DNA of 64,000 nt from Acidobacteriaceae bacterium. GTDB lineage: Bacteria; Acidobacteriota; Terriglobia; Terriglobales; Acidobacteriaceae. The stretch is taken from the NCBI GenBank assembly GCA_003138365.1, contig PLFY01000088.1:1-64000 (forward strand), given 5' to 3'. The translations under genes were made by a program, and so were the position numbers. This document shows positions 9,273 through 16,974 of this stretch, one piece after another. Under the pieces are notes generated by a model. The model searched no databases. It was not told the origin of the DNA and saw only the letters and a program-made list of their open reading frames with translations. Every line of letters begins with the position of its first letter. Position 1 is the first letter of the stretch.

Positions 9273-9683
9273 TTGGACGCATCTCCGTGCGCACTCTTCA
9301 CTGGAAACGGCCGTGCCTCATGTGGCGATTCTCATGAGGCAGAATCTCCATTCTTTGTTGGAAGAAAGGGCAAACAAATCCCTCTCAACACACTCGAAGG
9401 GGCTTTTCAACAACTGCGCCAGCACGCTGGCCTGCATCGAGAAGGAGGACCGCGCTGCCAACCGCGCCTCCATGACCTGCGCCATACCTCGGCAGTTCAT
9501 CGACTGACAGCGTGGTACCGCGAAGGTAAAGATGTGCAACTGCTGTTGCCGCAACTGTCCGTGTACATGGGGCACGCACATTTGGCTGCGACCCAGGTGT
9601 ATCTCACCATGACGCCGGAACTCCTGCACGAGGCAAGCCTGCGATTTGAACTCTATGCCAAGCGGGAGGACCATCATGACTGA
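9273..9683 (+). pseudogene. C-terminal remnant of a tyrosine recombinase (RitB-like)
   Basis: Only the catalytic C-terminus survives: HDLRHTSAVHRL gives the HxxR pair, GHAHLAATQVYL gives the second His and the nucleophilic Tyr. The N-terminal DNA-binding half and the first catalytic Arg region are absent. Its end overlaps the start of the next recombinase gene by 8 bases, typical of RIT elements, where three tyrosine recombinases (RitA, RitB, RitC) overlap in series. I infer that RitA and most of RitB were lost by deletion on the left. Confidence 0.75.
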
Positions 9684-10686
9684 CGCAGCCCTTCTTGGAC
9701 CGTGGGTCCGGCGCTTTCTTCTTGAGTATCTGGTGACTGAACGCAATCTGGCACGCAATACGCAACGGAGTTACCGAGATACGCTTTGTTTGCTACTTCC
9801 GTTCGCGGCCAGGAGTACGCGGAAAGAGATCGACCAGCTCACCGTGATTGATGTGTCTGCGGACTTGGTTCGATTGTTCTTGCAAAATCTGGAGCAAGTT
9901 CGCAGGTGCGGAACGGCAACGCGGAATCAGCGACTGGCCGCCATCCACTCGCTGTCTCGTTATATAGGGCTGCACAGCCCCGAACACGTCGCTTGGTGCG
10001 GACAAATCCGTGTTATCCCGCCCAAGCGAGCGCCCCGGTCGTGTATCACCTATCTTGAGAAATCTGAGATGGACGCTCTGTTGGATGCCCCGGACAAATT
10101 CACCGAGCAAGGCCGCCGGGACCATGCGTTGCTGCTGTTTCTCTACAACACGGGTGCACGGGCCGACGAAGCAGCACATACGACGGTCGGCGATCTGACT
10201 CTGACGAAAGCCAGCAGCAAGGAGCACTCCTTGGTTCAGATACATGGAAAGGGCGACAAGCTGAGACGCTGTCCACTCTGGCCGCAGACGGTGATGGAAC
10301 TCGCGCCTCTGATACGCAGCCGAAACGATACCGGCCACGTGTTCCTCAATCGACGCGGCGAACCTATCACCCGGTTTGGAATCCACGCCATGGTCGAGAG
10401 ATACGCTCAGAAGATCTCAGCTCACATGCTATCTCTCAAGAATAAGCGCGTGAGCCCACATACGATTCGGCATACAACGGCAACCCATCTACTCCGTGCC
10501 GGGGTTGACATCAATACGATCCGCGCATGGCTCGGCCACGTCTCTCTCAACACCACGAACGTCTATGCCGAGGTCGATCTGGAAATGAAGGCCAAAGCGC
10601 TTGCCACCTGTGAAATCAAGACCGAGAAGGAGCACAAACACTGGAGGGCGGACCCCGGATTGCTCCGGTTCCTTCAATCGCTGTAG
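9676..10686 (+). CDS. Tyrosine recombinase of a RIT-type element (RitC-like)
   Basis: A 336-residue integrase-family recombinase. The N-terminal SAM-like domain begins ERNLARNTQRSYRDTL; catalytic residues are Arg in NTGARADE, HTIRHTTATHLL, and GHVSLNTTNVYAE with the Tyr. The ATG at 9676 follows GGGAGGA and overlaps the upstream remnant, so I prefer it to 9646. Palindromic sequences directly after its stop look like the element terminus. RIT recombinases act together; with its partners gone, mobility is doubtful. Confidence 0.9.
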   Translation: MTDAALLGPWVRRFLLEYLVTERNLARNTQRSYRDTLCLLLPFAARSTRKEIDQLTVIDVSADLVRLFLQNLEQVRRCGTATRNQRLAAIHSLSRYIGLHSPEHVAWCGQIRVIPPKRAPRSCITYLEKSEMDALLDAPDKFTEQGRRDHALLLFLYNTGARADEAAHTTVGDLTLTKASSKEHSLVQIHGKGDKLRRCPLWPQTVMELAPLIRSRNDTGHVFLNRRGEPITRFGIHAMVERYAQKISAHMLSLKNKRVSPHTIRHTTATHLLRAGVDINTIRAWLGHVSLNTTNVYAEVDLEMKAKALATCEIKTEKEHKHWRADPGLLRFLQSL

Positions 10687-10690
10687 TCTG

Positions 10691-10802
10691 GTTATGTGGC
10701 GTTCAAATACTGAAACGGAGCGAATATGGCTGCTTGTTTTGCTGAACGCCACATAACGGGCTGCGCCACAGAAGAACTCTTATGTGGCCGACCACATAAG
10801 AG
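10691..10802. mobile_element. Right terminus of RIT element, TTATGTGG palindromes
   Basis: GTTATGTGGCGTTCA (10691) is repeated inverted and exact at 10743..10757. A second palindrome, CTCTTATGTGG-ccga-CCACATAAGAG, spans 10777..10802. All arms share TTATGTGG. The outermost base of this array is the point where homology of the neighbouring DUF1016 gene stops, so 10802 is probably the exact element boundary. The left end is not visible. Confidence 0.75.
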
Positions 10803-11702
10803 GTCAATCAATACGAAGCATTTCAGCAGGTAGTTGTAAAACACCAGGTCGATGAAGTAAGGCTGCGACTCGGTCGTCACGCGATATTGGCGGCCAACGA
10901 AAGCAACGCCCTTGCCCAACTCCAATAGAAACGGTTGCAGGTTCTCGATGATCGCCGTTTCCAGATCCGATTCGCGAAGTTGCGCTCTATCTGGCAGGTC
11001 AAGAAAATCCAGGACGTAGGGCTGCTTGATGACGTCGATGGGCTGACTGACCACTTGCCCCTGCGCGGCCAGAGCCAGCACTCCGGCCTTATCGCGGCTC
11101 TTGAGCAGGCGGGCAAAGAGCAAGCTGTGAATCTGCCGTTCCAAGATGCGAATACTCCATCCACACTTTTCCGCCTCTATTTCATAGAACCGCCGCTCAA
11201 CCGGATTCTCCACCCTGGAGAGAGTGAGGTAGTGGGACCAACTCAGGTTGGGAGAAAATCCATGCAGCTCATTCTTCGCAACCAGGGCCGTCTGCATTTC
11301 AGATACGACATCCGCCTGAGTGATCGAACTGAATTCAGCAGACAGTGTCTGCTGAATTGGAGACCTATCGCTAAATGACTGATAAAACAGGCGCATATGG
11401 CGCAAATTCACTATCGAAAACCCCTGACCGTAACGTTCGGTCAGTTGCTCCGAAAGCTCATCCAGAACGCCTTGGCCATACTCGGCCCGGCGCTCGCCGC
11501 TCTGCAACGCCTCAACGATCTCGCGTCCGATCAGCCAGTAGGCGATCACCATATTGCTGTTGACGGCGCGCACCACGTTGCCGCGAGCCTGCTCCAGAAT
11601 CGAGACCACACGATCCATCAAGCTGCCCAGACCAACAGAGAAACCTTCGCTCGTCGCCGGGTTGGGCTGCTGAGTGATCTTCGCCTGCTTTTTCGTCGCC
11701 AT
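10692..11702 (-). pseudogene. DUF1016/YhcG-type PD-(D/E)XK nuclease, 3' end replaced by RIT terminus
   Basis: The first 300 residues match the YhcG family: an N-terminal helical DUF1016 region (NSNMVIAYWLIGREIVE), then the nuclease fold with ESDLETAIIENLQPFLLELGKGVAFVGRQYRV and YFIDLVFYNYLLKCFVLIDL. Family members continue LIDLKTG with the catalytic Lys; here LIDL is followed by LCGRPHKSSS encoded by the palindromic end of the RIT element. The Lys and roughly 50-60 residues are lost, so catalysis is unlikely. Start ATG has AGGAG upstream. Two strong palindromes lie before the gene. Confidence 0.85.
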
Positions 11703-11725
11703 GCATACTCCTGAATCTCAATCCA

Positions 11726-11750
11726 ATTCGGCACGTAGCGTGTGCCGAAT
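11726..11750. promoter_or_regulatory. Inverted repeat ATTCGGCAC-7-GTGCCGAAT
   Basis: Nine-base perfect arms, 24 bases upstream of the DUF1016 nuclease start. The position between likely promoter and start suits an operator. No adjacent regulator gene is visible. Confidence 0.5.
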
Positions 11751-11767
11751 CTCATTTTCTTCTTCGG

Positions 11768-11794
11768 CAGTTGTTCGGAGTTTCCGAACAACTG
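11768..11794. promoter_or_regulatory. Inverted repeat CAGTTGTTCGG-5-CCGAACAACTG
   Basis: Eleven-base perfect arms upstream of the DUF1016 gene, 17 bases from the other palindrome. Could be a second operator or a hairpin terminator of something now lost; there is no T-run on either side. Confidence 0.5.
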
Positions 11795-12215
11795 GTAGGT
11801 CGCCCTCGATTTGAACTGTTTTCCATTTTGGAAGCAGTTGGCTCGGTCATCATGCACGGTCTACAGGTTCCTCCAAACGGCAACTACAGGCTATTCGGCT
11901 CTACCATGTGATCGACACAGTGGTGCAACTATATCCGCCGACAGCCGCATCAATCAGCCACATACACTCGACTCAGCTAACGGCTTGATTCGTGATTCGC
12001 GTCATGCCGCACGGTTCCCGAACTTGAAACCTGGGAGGGCAAGGAACCTTGCTGAACAAGTTTGCTGGCAAGGTCACCTTACGCCAACAGCCCTTACCAA
12101 ACAGAGGAGTCCATGCCGGTTATCCAATGATCGGCATGGACCTGAATCGTCGGCAATCCGGATATCGATGCTGATCCCCAAGAGCCGGTTCGTACCGTCG
12201 TACTATTCAATGCCT
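11795..12215. other. Non-coding spacer in the accessory region
   Basis: About 420 bases with lower GC than the neighbourhood. The ORF 11811..12290 has no family resemblance and overlaps the end of the next minus-strand gene. I see no gene or RNA here. Confidence 0.45.
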
Positions 12216-12467
12216 TTACTTGGCAGCCTTCTTTTGCGCAGCCCAGCGCTTTCTGGCGGCTTCCGCAATGCGGGCGCGGCCCTCTGGTGACAGATTACGT
12301 TTCTTCTTGCGTTTTGGGGTCGCCGTAGTGCCAGGCTGCACCTTTGGCGGTCTGCCGGCCTTCCGTTTCGCTACGGTGACCGCTGATCCGGCCGCGAGGA
12401 GCGCGCGGGCTTGTTTGAGCGTCGCGATCTCCGCATCAATGAGTGCAATAGCCTCTTTCAGAGCCAT
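12216..12467 (-). CDS. Small basic Lys/Arg/Ala-rich protein
   Basis: Eighty-three residues starting MALKEAIALIDAEIATLKQAR, a helical N-terminus predicted to be amphipathic, then a basic linker (KAGRPPK, an AT-hook-like core) and a basic tail RIAEAARKRWAAQKKAAK. The earlier start in the ORF track at 12626 adds sequence without such character. AT-hook plus basic tail suggests binding of DNA, but no defined family is recognised. Confidence 0.55.
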   Translation of the reverse strand: MALKEAIALIDAEIATLKQARALLAAGSAVTVAKRKAGRPPKVQPGTTATPKRKKKRNLSPEGRARIAEAARKRWAAQKKAAK

Positions 12468-12592
12468 GCCGGAATTATATCTCTGAGGAGCCATGCCGCC
12501 CACGGCCAGCGCTTTTTCCCCCGCTCCCCGCACGGTTACGCTAACCGGAGCTGTGGCGGCTGTGAACAACCCGATGGATTGCAACTTCTCAG

Positions 12593-12829
12593 ATGCAAGG
12601 TGATAGCGCCGATGAGGATCTTGCAATGTTTTCTAGTCTTTTTGGGGAAATGGGGGTAAAGCCAATTGTCAAACCCAGTCGGAACATAACTCCCGACGAC
12701 CTTCGGCAACATAACGTGATCTTGCTTGGCTTGCCATTTCAGAATGTTGCAGTTGCTGAGCTCATTGTCACGGGGATCTCAACTTCAAAAGTTGGGCAGA
12801 CTGGTGCTCTTTCTTGGGTTCCGGTATGA
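12593..12829 (+). pseudogene. Possible gene fragment (DLRQHNVILLG region)
   Basis: The open frame runs from just after a TGA upstream of 12593 and reads like the interior of a larger protein (DLAMFSSLFGEMGVKPIVKPS, then DLRQHNVILLGLPFQNVAVAEL), ending abruptly at the junction with the GGDEF fragment. No start signal is seen. I report it as a probable remnant of unknown family. Confidence 0.3.
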
Positions 12830-12830
12830 G

Positions 12831-13532
12831 TCAGGGATTCCCCACCTCGGCGTGTCCCCTTTCGATTTCGCGCCTGTTTCTCTTTGCCTTGTACATGGCG
12901 GCGTCCGCGGCGCTTAAGAGGCCATCGTTGGTGGTGGCGTCTGCCGGATAGAGGGCCATGCCGACGCTGGCGGAACCATGCAGCAGGTGCCCACCGATGG
13001 CAAACGGATCGTCGAAGCAGCGCTCCAGGCGCCGCGCGATCTCCTCGACATCGGCGCGGCTTCGCGCCACCGGGACCAGTGCGACGAATTCGTCGCCGCC
13101 CAGGCGCGCCAGCTTGTCCTGAGGGCGAAGCTGCCGCTTCATTCTGAACGTGGCTTCCTGCAGATAAAGATCTCCGAGATGATGTCCATATAAGTCGTTC
13201 ACCTGCTTGAATTCATCGAGGTCGATGTAGATGAGTCCAAAGATCCCGGCCGTTTCACGGGCTTCGCGAATCTGCCGATCCAGGTGCTTGTCCAGCGAGA
13301 AACGATTGTGAATGTCGGTGAGCAGGTCGAACTCCGAGCGGTGGACCAGGTCGGAGTAGAGGCGGCGGGTTTCGATGGCCAGAGCCGCTAGGCCAACCGC
13401 CATGGAGAGCGTCTTCGTCTCGTTGGCGGAGGGTTTGGTCAGCCGATCGAAGGCTGCGAAGACTGTGCCGGGAGGCGGCCCGGAGCGGGCGGGAATGTCA
13501 AGCTGGACGATGCGCAGTCCAGGCGCGGGCCC
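12831..13532 (-). pseudogene. Truncated GAF-GGDEF diguanylate cyclase
   Basis: The GGDEF domain is intact: RLGGDEFVALVPV active site, FDLLTDIHNRFSLDKHL at its start, and an RPQD inhibitory (I-site) motif five residues before GGDEF. Upstream of the annotated ATG at 13403 the same frame stays open for 43 codons and reads like the end of a GAF sensor domain (PGTVFAAFDRLTKPSANETKT), then hits a TGA at 13533. The sensor half is therefore deleted. Family members make cyclic di-GMP; whether this fragment is translated from ATG 13403 is unclear as no Shine-Dalgarno is present. Confidence 0.75.
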
Positions 13533-13536
13533 TCAC

Positions 13537-13693
13537 CCGCTACAAGGAACGCATGGCTCGCATGGTTCTTGCACAGCTTCTCGAAACTGGTCTGCTTGTT
13601 TCTGCCGGTTCACGAGCACCTGTTCGCCTGGGCTTTCCGATCAGCGTTGTGGAGCGTTGGTTCCCGGCGCTCTACCCTGCAAATTCCCGTTGA
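13537..13693 (+). pseudogene. C-terminal remnant, possibly of a Fic/winged-helix protein
   Basis: An open frame ends with QLLETGLLVSAGSRAPVRL, then FPISVVERWFPALYP and a stop. This pattern resembles C-terminal tails of some Fic-family proteins with a winged-helix end. It starts exactly where the GGDEF fragment breaks. Recognition is from memory of the motif and is weak. Confidence 0.3.
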
Positions 13694-13714
13694 GATGCGC
13701 GGTAACGCCCAAAT

Positions 13715-13743
13715 TGAGCGATATAATCTGATTGTATCGCTCA
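13715..13743. promoter_or_regulatory. Fic operator 1: TGAGCGATA-11-TATCGCTCA
   Basis: Nine-base perfect inverted repeat. Its right arm overlaps the -35 element TTGTAT of the predicted fic promoter. The same TGAGCGAT arm is used again at 13760. Confidence 0.65.
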
Positions 13744-13760
13744 TGTTTATGGGGTATGAT
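13732..13760 (+). promoter_or_regulatory. Predicted sigma-70 promoter of the Fic gene
   Basis: TTGTAT, 17-base spacer, TATGAT. The -10 box is 28 bases before the ATG. Both boxes are overlapped by TGAGCGAT palindrome arms, which suggests repression by a DNA-binding protein. Confidence 0.6.
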
Positions 13761-13789
13761 GAGCGATAGAAAGGTCCGTAATCGCTCAT
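13759..13789. promoter_or_regulatory. Fic operator 2: ATGAGCGAT-13-ATCGCTCAT
   Basis: A second perfect nine-base inverted repeat with the same arms. Its left arm overlaps the -10 box and its right arm includes the first bases of the fic start codon. Confidence 0.65.
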
Positions 13790-14897
13790 GGCATGGAACT
13801 GGCAAAACCCGGATTGGCCGAATTTCAAGTGGGACCGTTCTCGGATGGCTGCTGCCGAGGAGCAGTTTCTCGTTGGTGCGGGCGTTGTCATCGGCACGGC
13901 CAAGCACTTGGGCGAAAACGAGCGCAATCAACTTCTCGTAGAAGCGATGAGTGGAGAAGCGCTGACGACCTCCGAGATTGAAGGTGAAATTCTCAATCGG
14001 GCCAGTGTTCAGTCTTCCGTCCAGCGCCAGCTTGGGCTGGTTGCTGACAAGCGGCGCGCCACGCCAGCAGAACAGGGGATTGCCGAAATGATGGTCGATC
14101 TTTTCCGATCATCCGCTGAGCCTGTTTCAAACGAGCTGCTGTTTCGCTGGCACCGGATGGTGGTCGCTGGCCGAAATGACCTCGGCAATATCGGGAGTTA
14201 TCGCACCGGCAAGGAGCCAATGCAGGTTATTTCTGGCCGGATTGGCGCACAGAAAGTGCATTTTGAAGCTCCTCCATCGAAGCGGGTTCCGTCAGAGATG
14301 AAGCGGTTCATCGCATGGTTCAATCAAACGATGCCGCAGGGTGCGGAACCCCTGTCCGCCATTACAAGGGCGGGCATTGCCCATCTGTATTTCGAGTCCA
14401 TCCATCCGTTTGAAGATGGCAACGGTCGGATCGGCCGCGCCGTCGCAGAAAAGGCGATGGCGCAGAGCTTCGGTCAACCCCTGCTCGTCGCTTTAGCCAC
14501 GACGATTCTTGCTCACCAGAAAAGCTATTACGAGGCCCTTGAACGGGCCAACAAGCGGGTTGATGTGAATGAGTGGCTCACATGGTTCGCTGACATCGCC
14601 TTGGAAGCGCAGCGCCGGACCATCACGCAGGTGGAGTTCCTGATTGCCAAAACAAAGCTACTGGACCGGCTGCGCGACCGCATCAATGACAGGCAGCAGA
14701 AGGCGCTCCTGCGGATCTTCCGGGAAGGTCCCGACGGGTTCAAGGGGGGACTGAGTGCGGGCAACTACAGCACGATCACCGGCGCTTCCCCAGCCACAAC
14801 AACCCGCGATTTATCCGACCTCACAGAAAAGGGCGCGCTCGTCCGTACGGGTGAACGCAAGCACGCTCGCTATGCGCTGAATCTGGCCAGAGACTGA
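13788..14897 (+). CDS. Fic-family protein (DUF4172-type N-terminus), probable AMP-transferase
   Basis: Three hundred sixty-nine residues. The N-terminus (MAWNWQNPDWPNFKWD) fits the DUF4172 domain. The Fic motif HPFEDGNGRIGR is complete, including the catalytic His. TSEIEG near residue 67 matches the (S/T)xxxE(G/N) inhibitory helix, placed before the Fic core as in class II proteins, so activity is probably self-restrained. A winged-helix-like C-terminus (SAGNYSTITGASPATTTRDLSDL) could bind DNA. Fic proteins attach AMP to target hydroxyl groups. The gene has a clear promoter and doubled palindromes, so it may repress itself. Target unknown. Confidence 0.92.
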   Translation: MAWNWQNPDWPNFKWDRSRMAAAEEQFLVGAGVVIGTAKHLGENERNQLLVEAMSGEALTTSEIEGEILNRASVQSSVQRQLGLVADKRRATPAEQGIAEMMVDLFRSSAEPVSNELLFRWHRMVVAGRNDLGNIGSYRTGKEPMQVISGRIGAQKVHFEAPPSKRVPSEMKRFIAWFNQTMPQGAEPLSAITRAGIAHLYFESIHPFEDGNGRIGRAVAEKAMAQSFGQPLLVALATTILAHQKSYYEALERANKRVDVNEWLTWFADIALEAQRRTITQVEFLIAKTKLLDRLRDRINDRQQKALLRIFREGPDGFKGGLSAGNYSTITGASPATTTRDLSDLTEKGALVRTGERKHARYALNLARD

Positions 14898-14931
14898 AAC
14901 GCCAAGGCAGTACGGGCGTCGGGGTTTTGAC

Positions 14932-14964
14932 GTCGCGCCCCGCGCGGGGCGCGTGGATTGAAAC
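14932..14964 (+). CRISPR. Solitary type I-C-like CRISPR repeat
   Basis: A 33-nt unit: GTCGCGCCCC, GCGCGGGGCGC and the hallmark end GTGGATTGAAAC. The stem-loop and 3' end match type I-C repeats. The reverse translation gives VSIHAPRAGRD, the usual false peptide of such arrays. Only one unit is present, with no second repeat within an expected spacer length and no cas gene in the window. It is an array remnant or a stray copy, not a working array. Confidence 0.7.
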
Positions 14965-15189
14965 AAAGTCGTGCGCTTCGCGGTCTCTGGCCGGTTCTCT
15001 TTTCTCCATCCCCCCCACGGTTTGACTTGTTGTGGTTCATTCGGTTTTGAATCCCTCGACTTCCTGCAATGAATCCACTACTTCCCCGCCGCTTCCTTCA
15101 TGCGAATTCCTTTGGTTACTATCGGTTAGCGCATAGTCTTCTACACTCATACACGAGTGCTGTAAGATACATCACAACAAGGAAACCAT

Positions 15190-15705
15190 ATGCCTGCCGC
15201 GAAGAAGGCCACATCCCGACCGAAGCGCAGGGTCATCTCTCCCGCAGAGAAGCGCACTCAACTCCGGTTGACCGTCGATTCCAAATTTACCAAGAGCCAT
15301 TTCAACCAACTTTTTGCCGTGCTCAAAATCCGGCGAAAGAACGCCCTCGCTGAGCACATCATCATGAGTTTCAAGAGCAAGGCCGCTCAAGCGCAGCTTG
15401 TTGCATTTTACAACAACCAGTGGTTGAACATTCCATTTTAGAGTATCGACACCGCTTTCGTATTCCCTTTGACCTTCGAGATCGCCGATGAACTGGAGAG
15501 AGTTGGCGGAGAGGTTCTCGGCGGGGTGAATCGGTCCAAGGCATTTTGCCTGATGGTGGTCTATTTCTCCTTCGTCCATAAATTGAAGAAGTGGGGTGGC
15601 TGCCTTAGTACAGTTACCACAATAGGTTGTGGTACGAGAAGTATTAACCCCGTGAAACCGAGGATAGTCGCCGCACGCACTACGGTGCCAAGGAAAGAAG
15701 GGTGA
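15190..15705 (+). pseudogene. Broken second copy of the island gene at 8707 (in-frame TAG)
   Basis: The frame is closely similar to 8707..9132 from the start region, the shared PAEKRTQLRLTVDS, through VLKIRRKNALAEHI, up to NIPF, where TAG replaces the CAA of copy 1, and then continues in the same frame with IDTAFVFPLTFEIADELERVGGE. A single substitution from CAG or CAA explains the stop at 15439. It keeps the AAGGAAA ribosome site. The C-terminus diverges after FVHKLKK. The ORF track shows it as two ORFs (15190..15441 and 15469..15705). Confidence 0.85.
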
Positions 15706-15829
15706 AAGATGAGTGACGGATTAACTGATTCACGAGAACGGGTAAATCTAAATCCGCCAAAAGCACGAGTTGTGGAGCGTCGCGATTGGGGCGGCGGTAT
15801 TTCGGGAACGCCTCAATCTTGCCCAATAG

Positions 15830-15868
15830 ACACCACTTTAGTGCTCGGATCGGTGCTATAATTGGTGT
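15830..15868 (+). promoter_or_regulatory. Promoter/operator of vapBC pair 1
   Basis: An extended -10 box TGCTATAAT lies 18 bases before the antitoxin ATG. ACACCA at 15830 and TGGTGT at 15863 form inverted half-sites around it, and GTGCT is repeated directly. This fits the autorepressed promoters of VapBC modules. Confidence 0.5.
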
Positions 15869-15879
15869 ATGGAGGAAAT

Positions 15880-16077
15880 ATGAGAGCAACCGTATCGCTC
15901 GACGACGATCTGCTACGAACGGCGGAAGAGTACAGCGGCTTGACTGAAAGAGCGGCGTTGATTCGTGCCGCGCTAAAGTCGTTGATTGCGCGGGAAGCCG
16001 GTCGCAGGCTTCTGGCGTTGGCTGGGACCGCTCCGAACATTGAAGACGTGCGGAGATTGCGAGTAGACGAACAGTGA
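15880..16077 (+). CDS. vapB: VapB-type antitoxin
   Basis: A 65-residue protein, MRATVSLDDDLLRTAEEYSG, with the ribbon-helix-helix N-terminus and LIRAALKSLIAREAGRRL helix of VapB (DUF2191) antitoxins. The start at 15880 follows GGAGG directly, so the ORF-track start at 15862 is rejected. Its stop overlaps the toxin start (GTGA). VapB binds its promoter and wraps the toxin active site through the C-terminus. Confidence 0.88.
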   Translation: MRATVSLDDDLLRTAEEYSGLTERAALIRAALKSLIAREAGRRLLALAGTAPNIEDVRRLRVDEQ

Positions 16078-16448
16078 TTCTCGCGGACACTTCAATCTGG
16101 ATCGCCATGTTTCGTACTGGCGCTTACAAGGCAGAGTTGGACACATTGATTGCCAATGACCAACTCTGCATTCACCCATTTTTGATTGCGGAGTTGGCGC
16201 TCGGCACGTTGCCGGAACGCCGAAAAACACTAGCGTATCTCGACCACCTGATTTCAATCCGCCCGGTGCGGTTGGAGGATGTTCGGCACATGATCGAAGC
16301 TCGGGGATTTGCCTCGAAGGGGATCGGCTTGACGGACGCACATTTGATTGCCTCCTGCCTGGCAACTCCGGGTACCCAAATATGGACTCTAGACGGAAAA
16401 CTCGGCAAAGTCGCCGAATCCCTAAGCATCCGCACTACTCTCCCTTAA
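16074..16448 (+). CDS. vapC: VapC-type PIN-domain toxin
   Basis: A 124-residue PIN nuclease starting with GTG. The acidic residues of the metal site are visible: LADTSIWI, HPFLIAELALG, GIGLTDAHLIA and WTLDGKL. VapC toxins cleave RNA, usually tRNA or rRNA. Start and antitoxin stop overlap by four bases, so translation is coupled. A strong palindrome follows the gene at 16643. Confidence 0.92.
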   Translation: MILADTSIWIAMFRTGAYKAELDTLIANDQLCIHPFLIAELALGTLPERRKTLAYLDHLISIRPVRLEDVRHMIEARGFASKGIGLTDAHLIASCLATPGTQIWTLDGKLGKVAESLSIRTTLP

Positions 16449-16642
16449 CAACCCTCGCCCACACCATTGCGTGCATCTTTTGACGTGAGCAAGCCATTAT
16501 GCTCTTCGGCAAGTGCATACAGCTCGTCCATTCGAGTGCGGGGCATAGATAGAGTATGCAGTCGCAACGCCGCCATCTCAATATAGTTCCATTATGGAAT
16601 GATATGGACACTCTAAGATCTACTGATCGTGCCCATTTTCCG

Positions 16643-16667
16643 GGTTCATCCGGCATCCGGATGAACC
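16643..16667. repeat. 11-bp perfect inverted repeat, 3-nt loop
   Basis: GGTTCATCCGG-cat-CCGGATGAACC lies about 195 bases after vapC with no T-run. It could be a hairpin transcript end, an attachment-type site or a remnant of a mobile element end. Confidence 0.45.
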
Positions 16668-16893
16668 GGCCGCACGAAAGCTGCGAGCAGCAGTGGAATG
16701 ATTCCGACTAGACTGCCGTGACAGTGAGTCGATAACTCGTAACTCGTAGAAAGCAGGGGCAATGGATGGCCACTCTTAGCGCTCTGAGACCCTTGGTAAT
16801 CGTTATTGTGACCTTAACGTGCCTGCGGTTTTTACCTGATTTGACTGCAACCTTTGCCCGTACGAGGCAGAGGTCAGCGATTTTTCCTACCTG

Positions 16894-16974
16894 TTCCGCA
16901 GGACAGCAGAGGTTTGGGACAGTTTTCCTCCCTCGACTTTTTCGCGACTTCTTCCGCAGAACAGCAGAGGTTTG
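16894..16974. repeat. Direct repeat TTCCGCAGGACAGCAGAGGTTTG, two copies
   Basis: The 23-mer at 16894..16916 recurs at 16952..16974 with one change, 58 bases apart. The pair sits about 500 bases upstream of the integrase and could be arm-type integrase sites, or a small local duplication. Confidence 0.5.

Noticed and set aside
14821-15018. Minus ORF with VSIHAPRAGRD
   Set aside because: This peptide is the reverse translation of a CRISPR repeat, not a protein.
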